This document shows positions 1-8,507 of a stretch of 64,000 nucleotides of DNA, one piece after another. The position numbers were made by a program, and so were the translations under genes. Location of the stretch: positions 1 to 64,000 of the forward strand of contig BGKB01000095.1 in NCBI GenBank assembly GCA_003116975.1, given 5' to 3'. Each line of letters begins with the position of its first letter. Position 1 is the stretch's first letter. The notes beneath the pieces were generated by a model. It was not told the origin of the DNA. It did not search any database and saw nothing but the letters and a program-made list of their open reading frames with translations. The stretch comes from Aurantiochytrium sp. KH105. Lineage: Eukaryota; Sar; Bigyra; Thraustochytrida; Thraustochytriidae.

Positions 1-343
1 GACACTCGTGAAAATAAGAAAAAAAATGGGGGAAAAAAACCTTTCAATCTCATTCTTGGACGGTCGAATCGTAACAACGACGAACCCAAGCCCAAGGCCA
101 AGCCCGGGTCCGAGCTCAAGCCCAAGCGAAGATTGTAAAGAGCAGATTTCCTCCGCCACACCCTACCGCCTGACCTACCCTGCACGCCCCATGGTCGTTA
201 CCTCGGGATTCTGTTCGAAAGATTGATCCAATCGACCGCTCTCTCTCGAGCAGTCAGTCAGGCGGGTGGCCTCAGGGCTTCTCCTTCTCCCTTTGCTTGC
301 GGCGCGGCATAGCGGCTTCGTCGCGGGCTCGCGCAGCGGGACG
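1..343. other. Intergenic / 5' leader
   Basis: No gene is supported here. Positions about 88-127 hold a degenerate AAGCCC-type hexamer repeat that keeps a short frame open without looking like protein. The rest is the probable promoter and 5' leader of the gene that starts at 344. Confidence 0.5.
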
Positions 344-2350
344 ATGGCGGAGGTGGCGGAGCGAGCGGCGTGGGCGCGCGCGCGGCGCGTGCTGCAGACG
401 GAGGTGGACCCGCGCTGGGGCGAGAGCTCATGGGGCCAGCGGCGCGCGCTGGCGTGGCTCCACGAGGAGGTGGACGCGCTGCGGCGCGAGGTGGCGCGCA
501 GCCTGTGCGAAGGCGGCGAGGGCTGGCGCGAGCTTGCGTGGAAAGCGCGCGTGCGGGGCGTGGTGGCGGGTCACATGCTCTCTCTCCAGCGTGACGAGCT
601 CGAGGCAGAGCGCAGCGACGTACAACGTGACGACGCTCGCGTGCGGCTCCTCGAGGAAGGCGTTAGGCAAACGCAGCGCAACGTTATCGAGGCACTCCAG
701 GTGCTGAGAAAACAGCTATCGATCGCGCAGGCCGTAGATAGGCTCAAGATTGACGCTGACCTAGTTCATGCAGAAGCTCGGCTTTCCAAAGCCGTGGCAT
801 CTGGCAGCGATGGCAGTTACCAGCAAATCCTTGCCATGGCCTTTGGCGACGTCAACATCGACACCAAACAGCGCATTTTCAATCAAGAGTGCATTGTAGA
901 GGTGCGCGATGCAAAGACCACGGAACTTCTCGGGTGCGCTGTGCTTTACTGCCTTCTCACCGCATTGCAGACTTTGAAAAGTTGGGGACTGGCAGATCGG
1001 GGAGACCAATTTCACCTTGAGGCCCAAAAGTTTGCCTCGATCGCTGGCCTTGACCTCAAGCTTGCGCGCGCGGTCGCGGGACTGTGTCTTTTGCAATGCA
1101 TTCCAGGCGACGAAGCTGACTTCACCGCAGCGGCTCCCTTTGGTGCAGAAGGAGATTCCGACTCGGACGATAGGACGGTCATGGTCACTGAGGAGGTCGA
1201 ACAGGCCTCGAGCCGGGTTGTTAATCTGCTGGCGCCGCTACGTCTGCGCGAGCTGTGGTCGCAGCGTGCGCCTGGTCTTGACTTGCGCGTCCCTGATGGA
1301 CTGTACGTCATCAAGGCTTTGCGAGAGCGCAGACTGGCCACGGCAGCCCTCGAGTTTATCGAGACCGCAGGCGAGCGACTATGGCCATCACACCACCCTA
1401 ACCGTTTCACGGTGCTCGAGGTTCTCATGGACGACATTGCGTGGGAAGACATGAACGACGGGGCCTGGCGCAAACAATGGATGCAACTTTTGCTTTTGCT
1501 GCGGCAGCCGCCGGTTCTTGATAATGCCCTCGAGGGCGTGCTCAAGCGCATTTGGCAGGACTCGCGACGCAATCGTGTCCTGCTCTCCGAGGTGATGCTC
1601 AAGACTCCATTTTCCTTTGAGGAACGCAAGGTTGTAGTGGCTGTCCTCGATGAAAAGTCCCGCAGCGAAAACATCGCGGAAAGCCGCCTTGCCTATGATC
1701 TTCTCGTTGCACTTTATATTATGCACAACAATTCGGCGATGGCGCGCGCCGCACACGACCAAGACATTGACCAAAATGGCACGGATGAAAACGACGGGGC
1801 TTCGGATCGTCTCAGGGTGCGTAGACTTTTGGTCGAAAAGCAGACAGAGTCAGGAACTCCCTTTAATCTTCAACCTGATAATATGCACCGACTTGGAGGC
1901 GTGCTGGAGAATTCGGTCAAGGTGCCGAAGCTTGGGCCTTCGATATTATCAGAGACTCGAGCAAGCGCGAACCTCGCACCAAACAATGTGGCCCCTTCGC
2001 TGCCGGAAGTTCGCAGTAACAAGTCCAACGCTGCGCCCCCATCCGCGTACTTTTCACGTCGTCGAACCCATGGATCACAGGTAGGATCACGTGTCGAAGA
2101 TGCCCCGGCTGCGCCAGGTGCGATGCTGGCTGATTCGGGGGAGAAATCATTTTTCGCCAAGCAAACTCCCAGCCGTCTTGCTGCGGGGCCCGAGCGTACC
2201 CAAACGCCCCCATTTCAGTCGAGGCCTCGGCGGGCTCGCGAGGCCATGCCAGTTGCTGCTTCTTCGCGCATCCGGCCCTCCCCTTTTGCCAAAACTCCGG
2301 GAAGCGCTCTCCGGAAGAAAGCGACAACAGCCTCGTACGGGGGGAATACA

Positions 2351-2385
<35 letters not shown>

Positions 2386-2599
2386 AGACACTACATCTTC
2401 TTCGCTGTCCAGTTCGGTTACGGGACCAGCAGGCCTTCCTGCCGCGCGTGCAAGCTCGCTGACAGCAGGTGGGCAAATGAGTCCGCACTCACCAATGAAG
2501 CGAGGTGCTACAAGCGCGATCGGAGATGCAGGCTCCGCCAAGAAGCAGCCTCCCTCCACGACGCCCTTTAAGCAGCTGCAAATTGCAAGGCGCAAGTAA
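344..2599 (+). CDS. Hypothetical protein, possible ELYS-like nucleoporin
   Basis: A single-exon protein of 751 aa. The open frame continues upstream, but its first ATG is at 344 (reads MAEVAERAAW). The N-terminal two-thirds are predicted helical with an acidic patch. The stretch around residues 320-480 contains helices arranged like the ELYS nuclear-pore assembly domain (YVIKALRERRLATAALEFIE, then an ED-rich segment and a Leu-rich helix). The C-terminal 220 residues are disordered, basic and Ser/Pro-rich, with repeated TPF/SPF motifs and an 11-12 residue Ala run coded by a GCT repeat. If ELYS-like, it would act at the nuclear pore or chromatin. The match is from memory of fold pattern only and is weak; a generic helical scaffold protein is equally possible. 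Confidence 0.55.
2352..2387 (+). repeat. GCT trinucleotide microsatellite coding poly-Ala
   Basis: About a dozen GCT units in frame inside the 344-2599 gene, coding an Ala run in a disordered tail. Likely length-variable between strains. Confidence 0.9.
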
Positions 2600-3556
2600 T
2601 CTTTGAAAAGTTCACTCGTAGGCCTAACAATCTTGAATTTTGATTGCCAAACCTCATTCTGGTCGTGCTTTGCTTTTTTTATTTGATTGATTTGCTAGAG
2701 GTATTATGATAAAGAGAAGTGCCACGTGCGTTCGAACGAGCAACAATATGGCGATGTTAAAAAATCAATCTCTGCCACTGACGCAAGACCGATGACGGTT
2801 GGTAAAGAAGTCCGTTCATTCACTAGCAACTGCAAGTTGATGTTTACGACGCGTCCTCTCTACGCGGTTTTTCGAGGTATATACATACTTTGTAAAACTG
2901 TGAAGCGTATGACGCGGTCAACCAGCAGCCCGCGCTCGCGCGTCCACGACTTCGACGTGCAGATCCCTCAGAGCTGGCCAGCGAGCCTTTTCCCCCTCGG
3001 CCTGGCTGCTGGTCGAAGTGTCACGGGTCCGGGGGCCAGCAAGCAATCAAATCAATTCACTCATCAAACGCTCAAGACCGACCCGTGCGTTGGCCTCTTC
3101 GAGCAAGAAAGCAATTCAAGCCAAGCAAAGCAAAGCAAAGCAAAGCATAGCAAGCGAAAAGAAGCGAGCAGTTCGGGCGAGCGGACGAGCGAGCGACCCG
3201 GGGCTTGCCGGCGCGAGCAGCAGCGCAACGCAGTTTCCGGCGACGAGCGCGCGTGTGCTGCACGTGCTGGCGCAAAACTCTTGGCTTGCAAACATACACC
3301 CTGTTATAAGTCAGACTAGGGTGAGCCAGCGCGTGCCGCGAGGGCGCACCGGCGACGCGCGGAGGAGGGCAGCCCACGGGCTTTGCGCGCGCAGACATCG
3401 CAGGCGTCGTGGGTTGCGGGGTTGGTCTGCCGGAGCGTTGGTGCGTCGCTCGGTCAGTGCGTCGGTGGGCCGCGAGCGGACCTCTGACTGCGAGAGCGTG
3501 ACGGGCGGCAGCGGCGATCTTCGTAAAAGCCAAGCTGCTTGACGCAGCGCCCAGCC
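2600..3556. other. Intergenic region with AAAGC repeat
   Basis: No gene is supported. The first 350 bp are AT-richer, as expected of a 3' UTR. A CAAAG pentamer repeat lies at about 3120-3156. The remainder is GC-rich 5' leader of the CRAL-TRIO gene. Confidence 0.5.
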
Positions 3557-4906
3557 ATGTCGTCTGCTTCGGAGCTGTGGAAACAGGTCTCCGCCTTTGC
3601 GCGGGACCTTGGTCTGGACATGAACAAGCTCGACCTCTCGACGCTGCTTCTCCTCTTTGGCATCCGACCCGATGGAGACCCTCGAAGCACACGAGCTTCA
3701 TATTCAGAACAAGGAAGTCACGGATTCGCAAACACAAGTAGCGGCGGGCGGAGTGGCAACAAACGGGAGACAGATAACGAAGACGACGGAGATTTAGAAG
3801 AGTATGACGAGGAGGAGCTCCGGGGCATCTTGGCCGCCCAAAGCAGCATCGAACTGCCATCCATGTTCGACGACGAGGATGACGAACTTGATGACGTCTA
3901 CCAAGCGTCTGCATCATCATCAAAATCGCCACCCTCGATGCGAGCCTCTCTCGTTCGCGGCATCCAAAAACGATTCTCGAAGCGGGCCTTCCGCCGCACC
4001 CGTGCCTCACCTCCGCAAAGCGCTGCGACGAACCAGGAAAATGATGGAGCTGCCGATGCCGATGGAGAAGAAGACACGGCTTCGGATGCCCTCAATGCTT
4101 ACGACGAGGCGTACTTATCTGCGATGCTCGACTCGATCACTCCAAAACAGGCCCTCGCCGTGGAAATGCTCCGTACCAAGTTCATCGATGCAACCTGCGA
4201 GGAAATCGAGGCGAACAAGGGCTTCTTCAAACTAAACGACGCGACCTTTTTGCGATTCTTACAATCGAAAGACTACAATGTTCGCCGCGCCGCCGATGCG
4301 CTCTACAAGCATCTAGACTGGCGCGATGTCTTGGCGCCGGCATCGTTGCGCGCTCATGATGTGCGAAACGTACTCGCGACCGGTCTCGTTCGCCGCGCTC
4401 ACGTTACCAAGGACGGCCATCCCATCATTCTCGTCGATATCGGGAACCTCGATGTAAAACTCTTTGCTGGAGAGGGAATGGAGCTCTTTGTACGATTATG
4501 CGCTTTTGTATTTGAGCAAAGCGTGCGTGAGATGCCCGCCGGCCTTTACGAGAACGTCATGATCTTGGACGCCGGCAATTTTAGCTACCGCGACCAGGCC
4601 GGCAAGACGGCCATGGAAGTGCTCAAGAGTCTCATTTCAATCCTCCAAAACGACTATCCTGCGCTCATCAAGAAGATTTATCTCGTCAACTCGCCTTCAA
4701 TGGCCACCATCGCATGGAATGCAGTCCGCTTTGTGCTCAGTCGGGATCTCAAGAGCCGCATTTCATTTGTGCGTAGAAACGAGCAAATGCGCGACATCGT
4801 TGACCCCGACATGCTCATGGTCAGTCAGGGTGGCGACAAGGCCACTCCCTTTCCTATTCATGGCATCGACGCGCCCGTCCCTGGCGAGGATGCATCCACG
4901 TTGTAA
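3557..4906 (+). CDS. CRAL-TRIO (Sec14-like) lipid-binding protein
   Basis: 449 aa, single exon, starting at the first ATG of the frame (MSSASELWKQ). Residues 1-190 are low complexity with dense Asp/Glu stretches and a basic patch. A CRAL-TRIO N-terminal helical domain follows (from TPKQALAVEM to the FLRFLQSKDYNVRRA helix typical of Sec14 proteins). Next comes the lipid-binding domain, with the GLVRRAHVTKDGHPIILVDI strand pair, the MILDAGNFSYRDQ segment and the YPALIKKIYLVNSP element that shapes the pocket. The family binds phosphoinositides, phosphatidylcholine or other hydrophobic ligands and transfers or presents them at membranes. The ligand cannot be told from sequence. No GOLD or GAP domain follows. 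Confidence 0.88.
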   Translation: MSSASELWKQVSAFARDLGLDMNKLDLSTLLLLFGIRPDGDPRSTRASYSEQGSHGFANTSSGGRSGNKRETDNEDDGDLEEYDEEELRGILAAQSSIELPSMFDDEDDELDDVYQASASSSKSPPSMRASLVRGIQKRFSKRAFRRTRASPPQSAATNQENDGAADADGEEDTASDALNAYDEAYLSAMLDSITPKQALAVEMLRTKFIDATCEEIEANKGFFKLNDATFLRFLQSKDYNVRRAADALYKHLDWRDVLAPASLRAHDVRNVLATGLVRRAHVTKDGHPIILVDIGNLDVKLFAGEGMELFVRLCAFVFEQSVREMPAGLYENVMILDAGNFSYRDQAGKTAMEVLKSLISILQNDYPALIKKIYLVNSPSMATIAWNAVRFVLSRDLKSRISFVRRNEQMRDIVDPDMLMVSQGGDKATPFPIHGIDAPVPGEDASTL

Positions 4907-4997
4907 CATAACCTATGCCATGCCTACCTAGAGACGATACTAACCTGCTGCAAGATAATGTTCAATCGTTCGAGTCGAAGATTTTGTCCCTTATTTT

Positions 4998-5028
4998 TGT
5001 TCTTGTTCTTGTTCTTGTTCTTGTTCTC
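4998..5028. repeat. TTGTTC hexamer microsatellite
   Basis: Five units of a TTGTTC/TTCTTG hexamer lie in the short spacer between the CRAL-TRIO gene and the DUF2256 gene, about 40 bp before the latter's ATG. Confidence 0.9.
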
Positions 5029-5065
5029 CTGGCAAGACAAACAACGAGTCCCCATCGAAAAGTAG

Positions 5066-5743
5066 ATGACCATGGAGACTGCGAGGACAGAAGCGTTGAC
5101 GGCGAACAGCCAGAATCGTAGCTCGCTTGCACGAACCGCAGGGCCACGCCCTGCCCGCAAGCGTCGCAGAGCTGCCAAGCCGCAGTCGACCGAAAGCGAA
5201 ACCTCGGACACCAAGATCGGTTCTGAGGCCGAGACCCCTCCCATGCGACGCAGTCTCGCTCGGGCAGCTAAGGCCTCCGCAACAGCTACCAAGCGCACAA
5301 AGGAAACCGCAGGTAGTACCCGTGCACAAAGCTCCCCGGCCGGCGCAACTAAGCTCTGTCAGCGATGTGGACGCACCATGGAAATGAGAAAGAAATGGCG
5401 CGATGTTTGGGACGAAGTCAAGTACTGTAGCAAGGCTTGCTCAAAGGCAAAGTTGCGCCCTCTTGACATGGAAATGGAGCAGCAAATCGTCAAATTACTG
5501 CAAAAACGAGCAGCCGCCTCAACCATCTGTCCCAGCGAGGTCCCTCGATTTTTGGGACTTGAAAATTGGCGTGACGAGATGGAACCTGCTCGTCAAGCCG
5601 TCCGTCGGCTCGCCGCACGGGGAATTGTCGAGGTTCGCCAGCGTGGCCAGACAGTCGACCCTTTTTCCTTTCGGGGGCCCATTCGGGTTGGTCGCGGTGA
5701 CAATTTTGATGCGGCCGATGAAATTTCATCCGATCATCATTAG
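5066..5743 (+). CDS. DUF2256-DUF3253 zinc-finger protein
   Basis: 225 aa, starting at ATG 5066 (a second ATG two codons on is equally usable). Residues 1-95 are basic, Ser/Ala-rich and probably disordered. Residues 96-130 show the DUF2256 signature: CQRC, then RKKWRDVWDEVKYCS and a final Cys, a four-Cys zinc-binding arrangement. Residues 135-225 match DUF3253, a small winged-helix-like domain (LEMEQQIVKLL type helix, CPSEVPRFLG, then the FRGPIRVGRG end). In bacteria and many algae these two domains occur side by side or fused, but no biochemical role is firmly known. The winged-helix-like fold hints at nucleic-acid binding, which is inference. Confidence 0.85.
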   Translation: MTMETARTEALTANSQNRSSLARTAGPRPARKRRRAAKPQSTESETSDTKIGSEAETPPMRRSLARAAKASATATKRTKETAGSTRAQSSPAGATKLCQRCGRTMEMRKKWRDVWDEVKYCSKACSKAKLRPLDMEMEQQIVKLLQKRAAASTICPSEVPRFLGLENWRDEMEPARQAVRRLAARGIVEVRQRGQTVDPFSFRGPIRVGRGDNFDAADEISSDHH

Positions 5744-6157
5744 AACACTCACGGGCCCAGCGCTCGGCGGCAAAAGAACAAAGAGTCTCAAAGCTTGTCT
5801 CGGAGGCTCCTTACTCACTGTTTTTAGCATTGAGAAACTAAAGGCTTGGCCTGGAGTCTATCTCAGAATAAGCCGTGCGAAGATGTTCGCGGGAATATTT
5901 CCCTTACACAAAGTGGACCAAGAACTCACTTACACGGTGGGCCCCGTCCGTCTTGGCCAGGCCCATTCAGCTGTTTGACAGTCGATCTACTGCAGCAGGC
6001 TTATACCCAAAGTCAGTGCCACCTGTATATCCATTATTTTTGCAGCACTTCCACGCGCTTCCGCGCCCCGCTGGTTTCTTTTTCAGCACTGTGTGCAAAT
6101 GTAGCAAAGTGAGTCCCATTCAACCATAAAAAAGAAAGAAAAAAAGAAAGATCTTCG
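5744..6157. other. Intergenic, no gene seen
   Basis: Probable 3' flank of the DUF2256 gene. Short open frames here have no family features. An A/G-rich tract at 6128-6150 abuts the left end of the transposon. Confidence 0.5.
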
Positions 6158-6161
6158 TTAA

Positions 6162-6170
6162 CCCTGGATA
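6162..6170 (+). repeat. Left terminal inverted repeat of PiggyBac-like element
   Basis: CCCTGGATA directly after TTAA. It pairs with 8285-8293 at 8 of 9 positions. Confidence 0.65.
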
Positions 6171-6172
6171 AT

Positions 6173-6197
6173 TTTGGTTACCTATTTGGTAACCAAA
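6173..6197. repeat. Subterminal hairpin, left end
   Basis: A perfect 10-bp inverted repeat, TTTGGTTACC (6173-6182) and GGTAACCAAA (6188-6197), separated by TATTT. It lies just inside the left terminal repeat and is probably a transposase-binding or structural element. Confidence 0.8.
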
Positions 6198-6608
6198 TAG
6201 TCGGAAAAACTTAGTTAGTCCGATGAGGGGTATTTGAATACGACTTCAGTAACGCAAATAGACGTTTCGTTTTCAAAAATCAGCTTTGATATATTGCACT
6301 TCGAGCTTGGAGGTCAGAAACGTCTGAGATGCTCCCTGAGTTTTGCCGTTCATTTTGAAGTCTTTGTTTGGTTTCTCCGTCCAGCATAATTTTTGAAATT
6401 TTCTCTCGCGCAAGTGATCTCGGTGAGAATGGTGGTTAGGATGGTGGTTAGGATGGTGGTTGGACGGATCTTCTCGCAGACTACGATCGTTTGGCGCGCG
6501 TGGAGGCGAGAGCAACGCACGCGGGGAAGAGAGAGTGATCGCGCACGGAGGACATTGGGTGCGCAGAGGCTGACAAGGTGGCACTGTTGAGTCGTGGCAA
6601 GAAGGGAG

Positions 6609-8164
6609 ATGGACGAGGCGGTCGACGAAGCCTTCCCTGATGCCGTTTGGGATTACTTTGAACGTGACGACGACGGGGATGACAGCTCGCATTCTTCCGC
6701 TGACGAGGAGGCTGACGAGGAGGCTGATGAGGCCTTCGTTGTCAATGGCCGTGGACAGTGAAATTACGAGTCTTAGTCACTACGTGGCTCAGAGTATCAT
6801 GGAGACCGTCAAGGGCTTGTTCGCGGTATGAATATGGTCTCTATTGACTACAACCCTGCCAACTCCATTTTGTTCGACAAAGTGCAAAGAGAAACTCCTG
6901 TGCTTCTTAAAAGAGCGCGCAATGCGCTCAACCTCTCCGCTGATGGGGAGATCACAGCACTTGATGCCTTTCGAATCGCTCTCCCGCCAACTTTCATTGC
7001 GTTGCTTGTGCAGTGGCTGTCTCAGGTTCTACGGGACTCCAATGCCCGCTTTGGTGTGACCGGAAGCGATGTGTGGGGGTTCATAATGACCCAAATCATC
7101 CTGCGCGCCACACATCAGACCTTCAGGAGGCTCGAAAGCGGAAGATCGAATTTGCATCAGAAGTGTGCGATCTTCATCCAAGGCTACCGCCGCGTTCGAA
7201 AAGCAATGGGCCTCGATCGTCCAAACAGAGAGAAAGATATGGCTGACGGGACATCTTCAGCTGCTTTCTCGATGAGCAGGCATCTTTACGATGTGGAGGA
7301 GGCTGCGAGATCTCACTGGGTACGTATGTTTTTCGTTCCTAGTGTCACGTGGGTTGATCTCGATGACGATAAGCTCCCATTTAGCTCCAAAGCTTTCGAA
7401 AAATTTGGTGTTCGCCTTACGCCTACCAAACGCAGAAAAGGACAACCTGTCGTACATGTTGTCGCCTCCATTACCACGGGTTTCATCGTCCAGACGTGGG
7501 TTGAGTCTCTCAGAAGACAGCTGCACAGCGTTATTGAGCTTGCTGTTCGTGGACTCACATGCAATCCTGGAGAGGAGGCTATAGGAAATGTCGCGCGAAG
7601 TTTGACTTTGTTCATCGACCGTGGATACCTTTCAATCGCTCGCAACCAAGAAAAAGACAAAGAGACGAATATTTTCCAGGTTCTCCAAAGGCTTGGCGTC
7701 AAGTTTGTCGGGACTTGCAGACGCACGAACAGCTTTCCTTTTGCTGACAAGGACGAGCTCAAAGCTCCAGCGACTCAACGAGACCAAGTTCAGGTCGCAA
7801 CCGGTGGACGTCGGACGTTTTATGTCATCGCTTTACTTTGCCTAAAGAACATCACCATGAGTCGATCCGGGGACGAGGTAAGGTTGCAACGCGCCGGAAA
7901 TGTCTCGTTTGCTGCCGGATCTGTGATGACGCAAGGAAAGACGGAACAACGCCATCTCCGCATACGCGCAAACCAAGAACAACAACCTATTGGTGCTGCA
8001 AGTGCAATGCTGCATTTTGCAAAGGGTGCTATGATCTTGTACATCGGCATGAAGACCCGTTCATCCCTCATTCCTCCAAGGCTATCGCTGACGCTCTTGC
8101 CGAGACCAGATCAAGACGCAGCAGCAGAAATTCGAACGAACGGCAAGGTCCTCTAGACATCTAA
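6609..8164 (+). pseudogene. PiggyBac-like transposase, broken
   Basis: A 50-codon acidic segment (6609-6761, Asp/Glu-rich like PiggyBac N-termini) is followed in the same frame by two stops (TGA at 6759, TAG at 6774). The 442-codon core is open from 6828 to 8156. The core shows the DDE_Tnp_1_7 pattern: WVDLDDDKLPFSS at the first catalytic Asp, a GVRLTPTKRRKGQPVVHVVA strand, and LFIDRGYLSIA at the second catalytic Asp followed by VKFVGTCRRTNSFPF. Near 7820-7850 the reading shifts frame. The C-terminal Cys-rich finger (CLVCCRICDD, then YWCCKCNAAFCKGCYDLVH) lies in another frame up to 8164. So at least two stops and one frameshift separate the three expected parts. An intron covering the N-terminal stops is possible but no good splice pair was seen. 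Confidence 0.82.
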
Positions 8165-8241
8165 TCGAGATAAAACAACCATCTCCATCATCTTTCAAGC
8201 CAGAATTATTTCCAGACTTGATCGGCCAAGACGCATGGCCC

Positions 8242-8265
8242 ATATCGGGTCTGTTTTGCCGATAT
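8242..8265. repeat. Subterminal hairpin, right end
   Basis: A 7-bp inverted repeat, ATATCGG (8242-8248) and CCGATAT (8259-8265), with a 10-base loop. It mirrors the hairpin near the left end, though the stems differ in sequence. Confidence 0.5.
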
Positions 8266-8284
8266 CTCCGACCTGCACNCGCGC

Positions 8285-8293
8285 TATCCAAGG
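8285..8293 (-). repeat. Right terminal inverted repeat of PiggyBac-like element
   Basis: TATCCAAGG followed by TTAA; inverted it reads CCTTGGATA, against CCCTGGATA on the left. Confidence 0.55.
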
Positions 8294-8507
8294 TTAAGGT
8301 TCGCCGGACCGGCGGCATCCAAACCGGTAAAGAGCGAGAAGGAGATAGACTCGAGGCTTGCCTTGCGCGCCCGCGCTCGCGTGGGCCGAGAGGGCAAAGC
8401 GATCAAACTCACGTAAACACGGCGAGAGGAAGAGCGCCAAGGCGTCGAGCAAAACAAACAAGCAAGCAAGAGGCAAAGGATACGGTGGCGAGTGGCCAAA
8501 CAAGAAG

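Larger units (their letters stand above)
6158..8297 (+). mobile_element. PiggyBac-like DNA transposon, degenerate
   Basis: The element is bounded by TTAA at 6158-6161 and TTAA at 8294-8297, the target duplication PiggyBac elements use. Just inside, the left end reads CCCTGGATA (6162-6170) and the right end, read inward, CCTTGGATA (8285-8293), an 8 of 9 match. The left end resembles the canonical PiggyBac terminus CCCT. Subterminal hairpins occur at both ends (6173-6197 and 8242-8265). The interior codes a PiggyBac-type transposase in broken form, so the copy is non-autonomous now. It lies 210 bp upstream of the TPPII start codon and may contribute to that promoter. The transposase similarity is clear; the exact right boundary is less certain because of an N at 8279 and decay. 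Confidence 0.75.

Noticed and set aside
8200-8221. Alternative right end of the PiggyBac element
   Set aside because: It resembles the inverted left end with two inserted bases, but has no TTAA and matches less well than 8285-8297.
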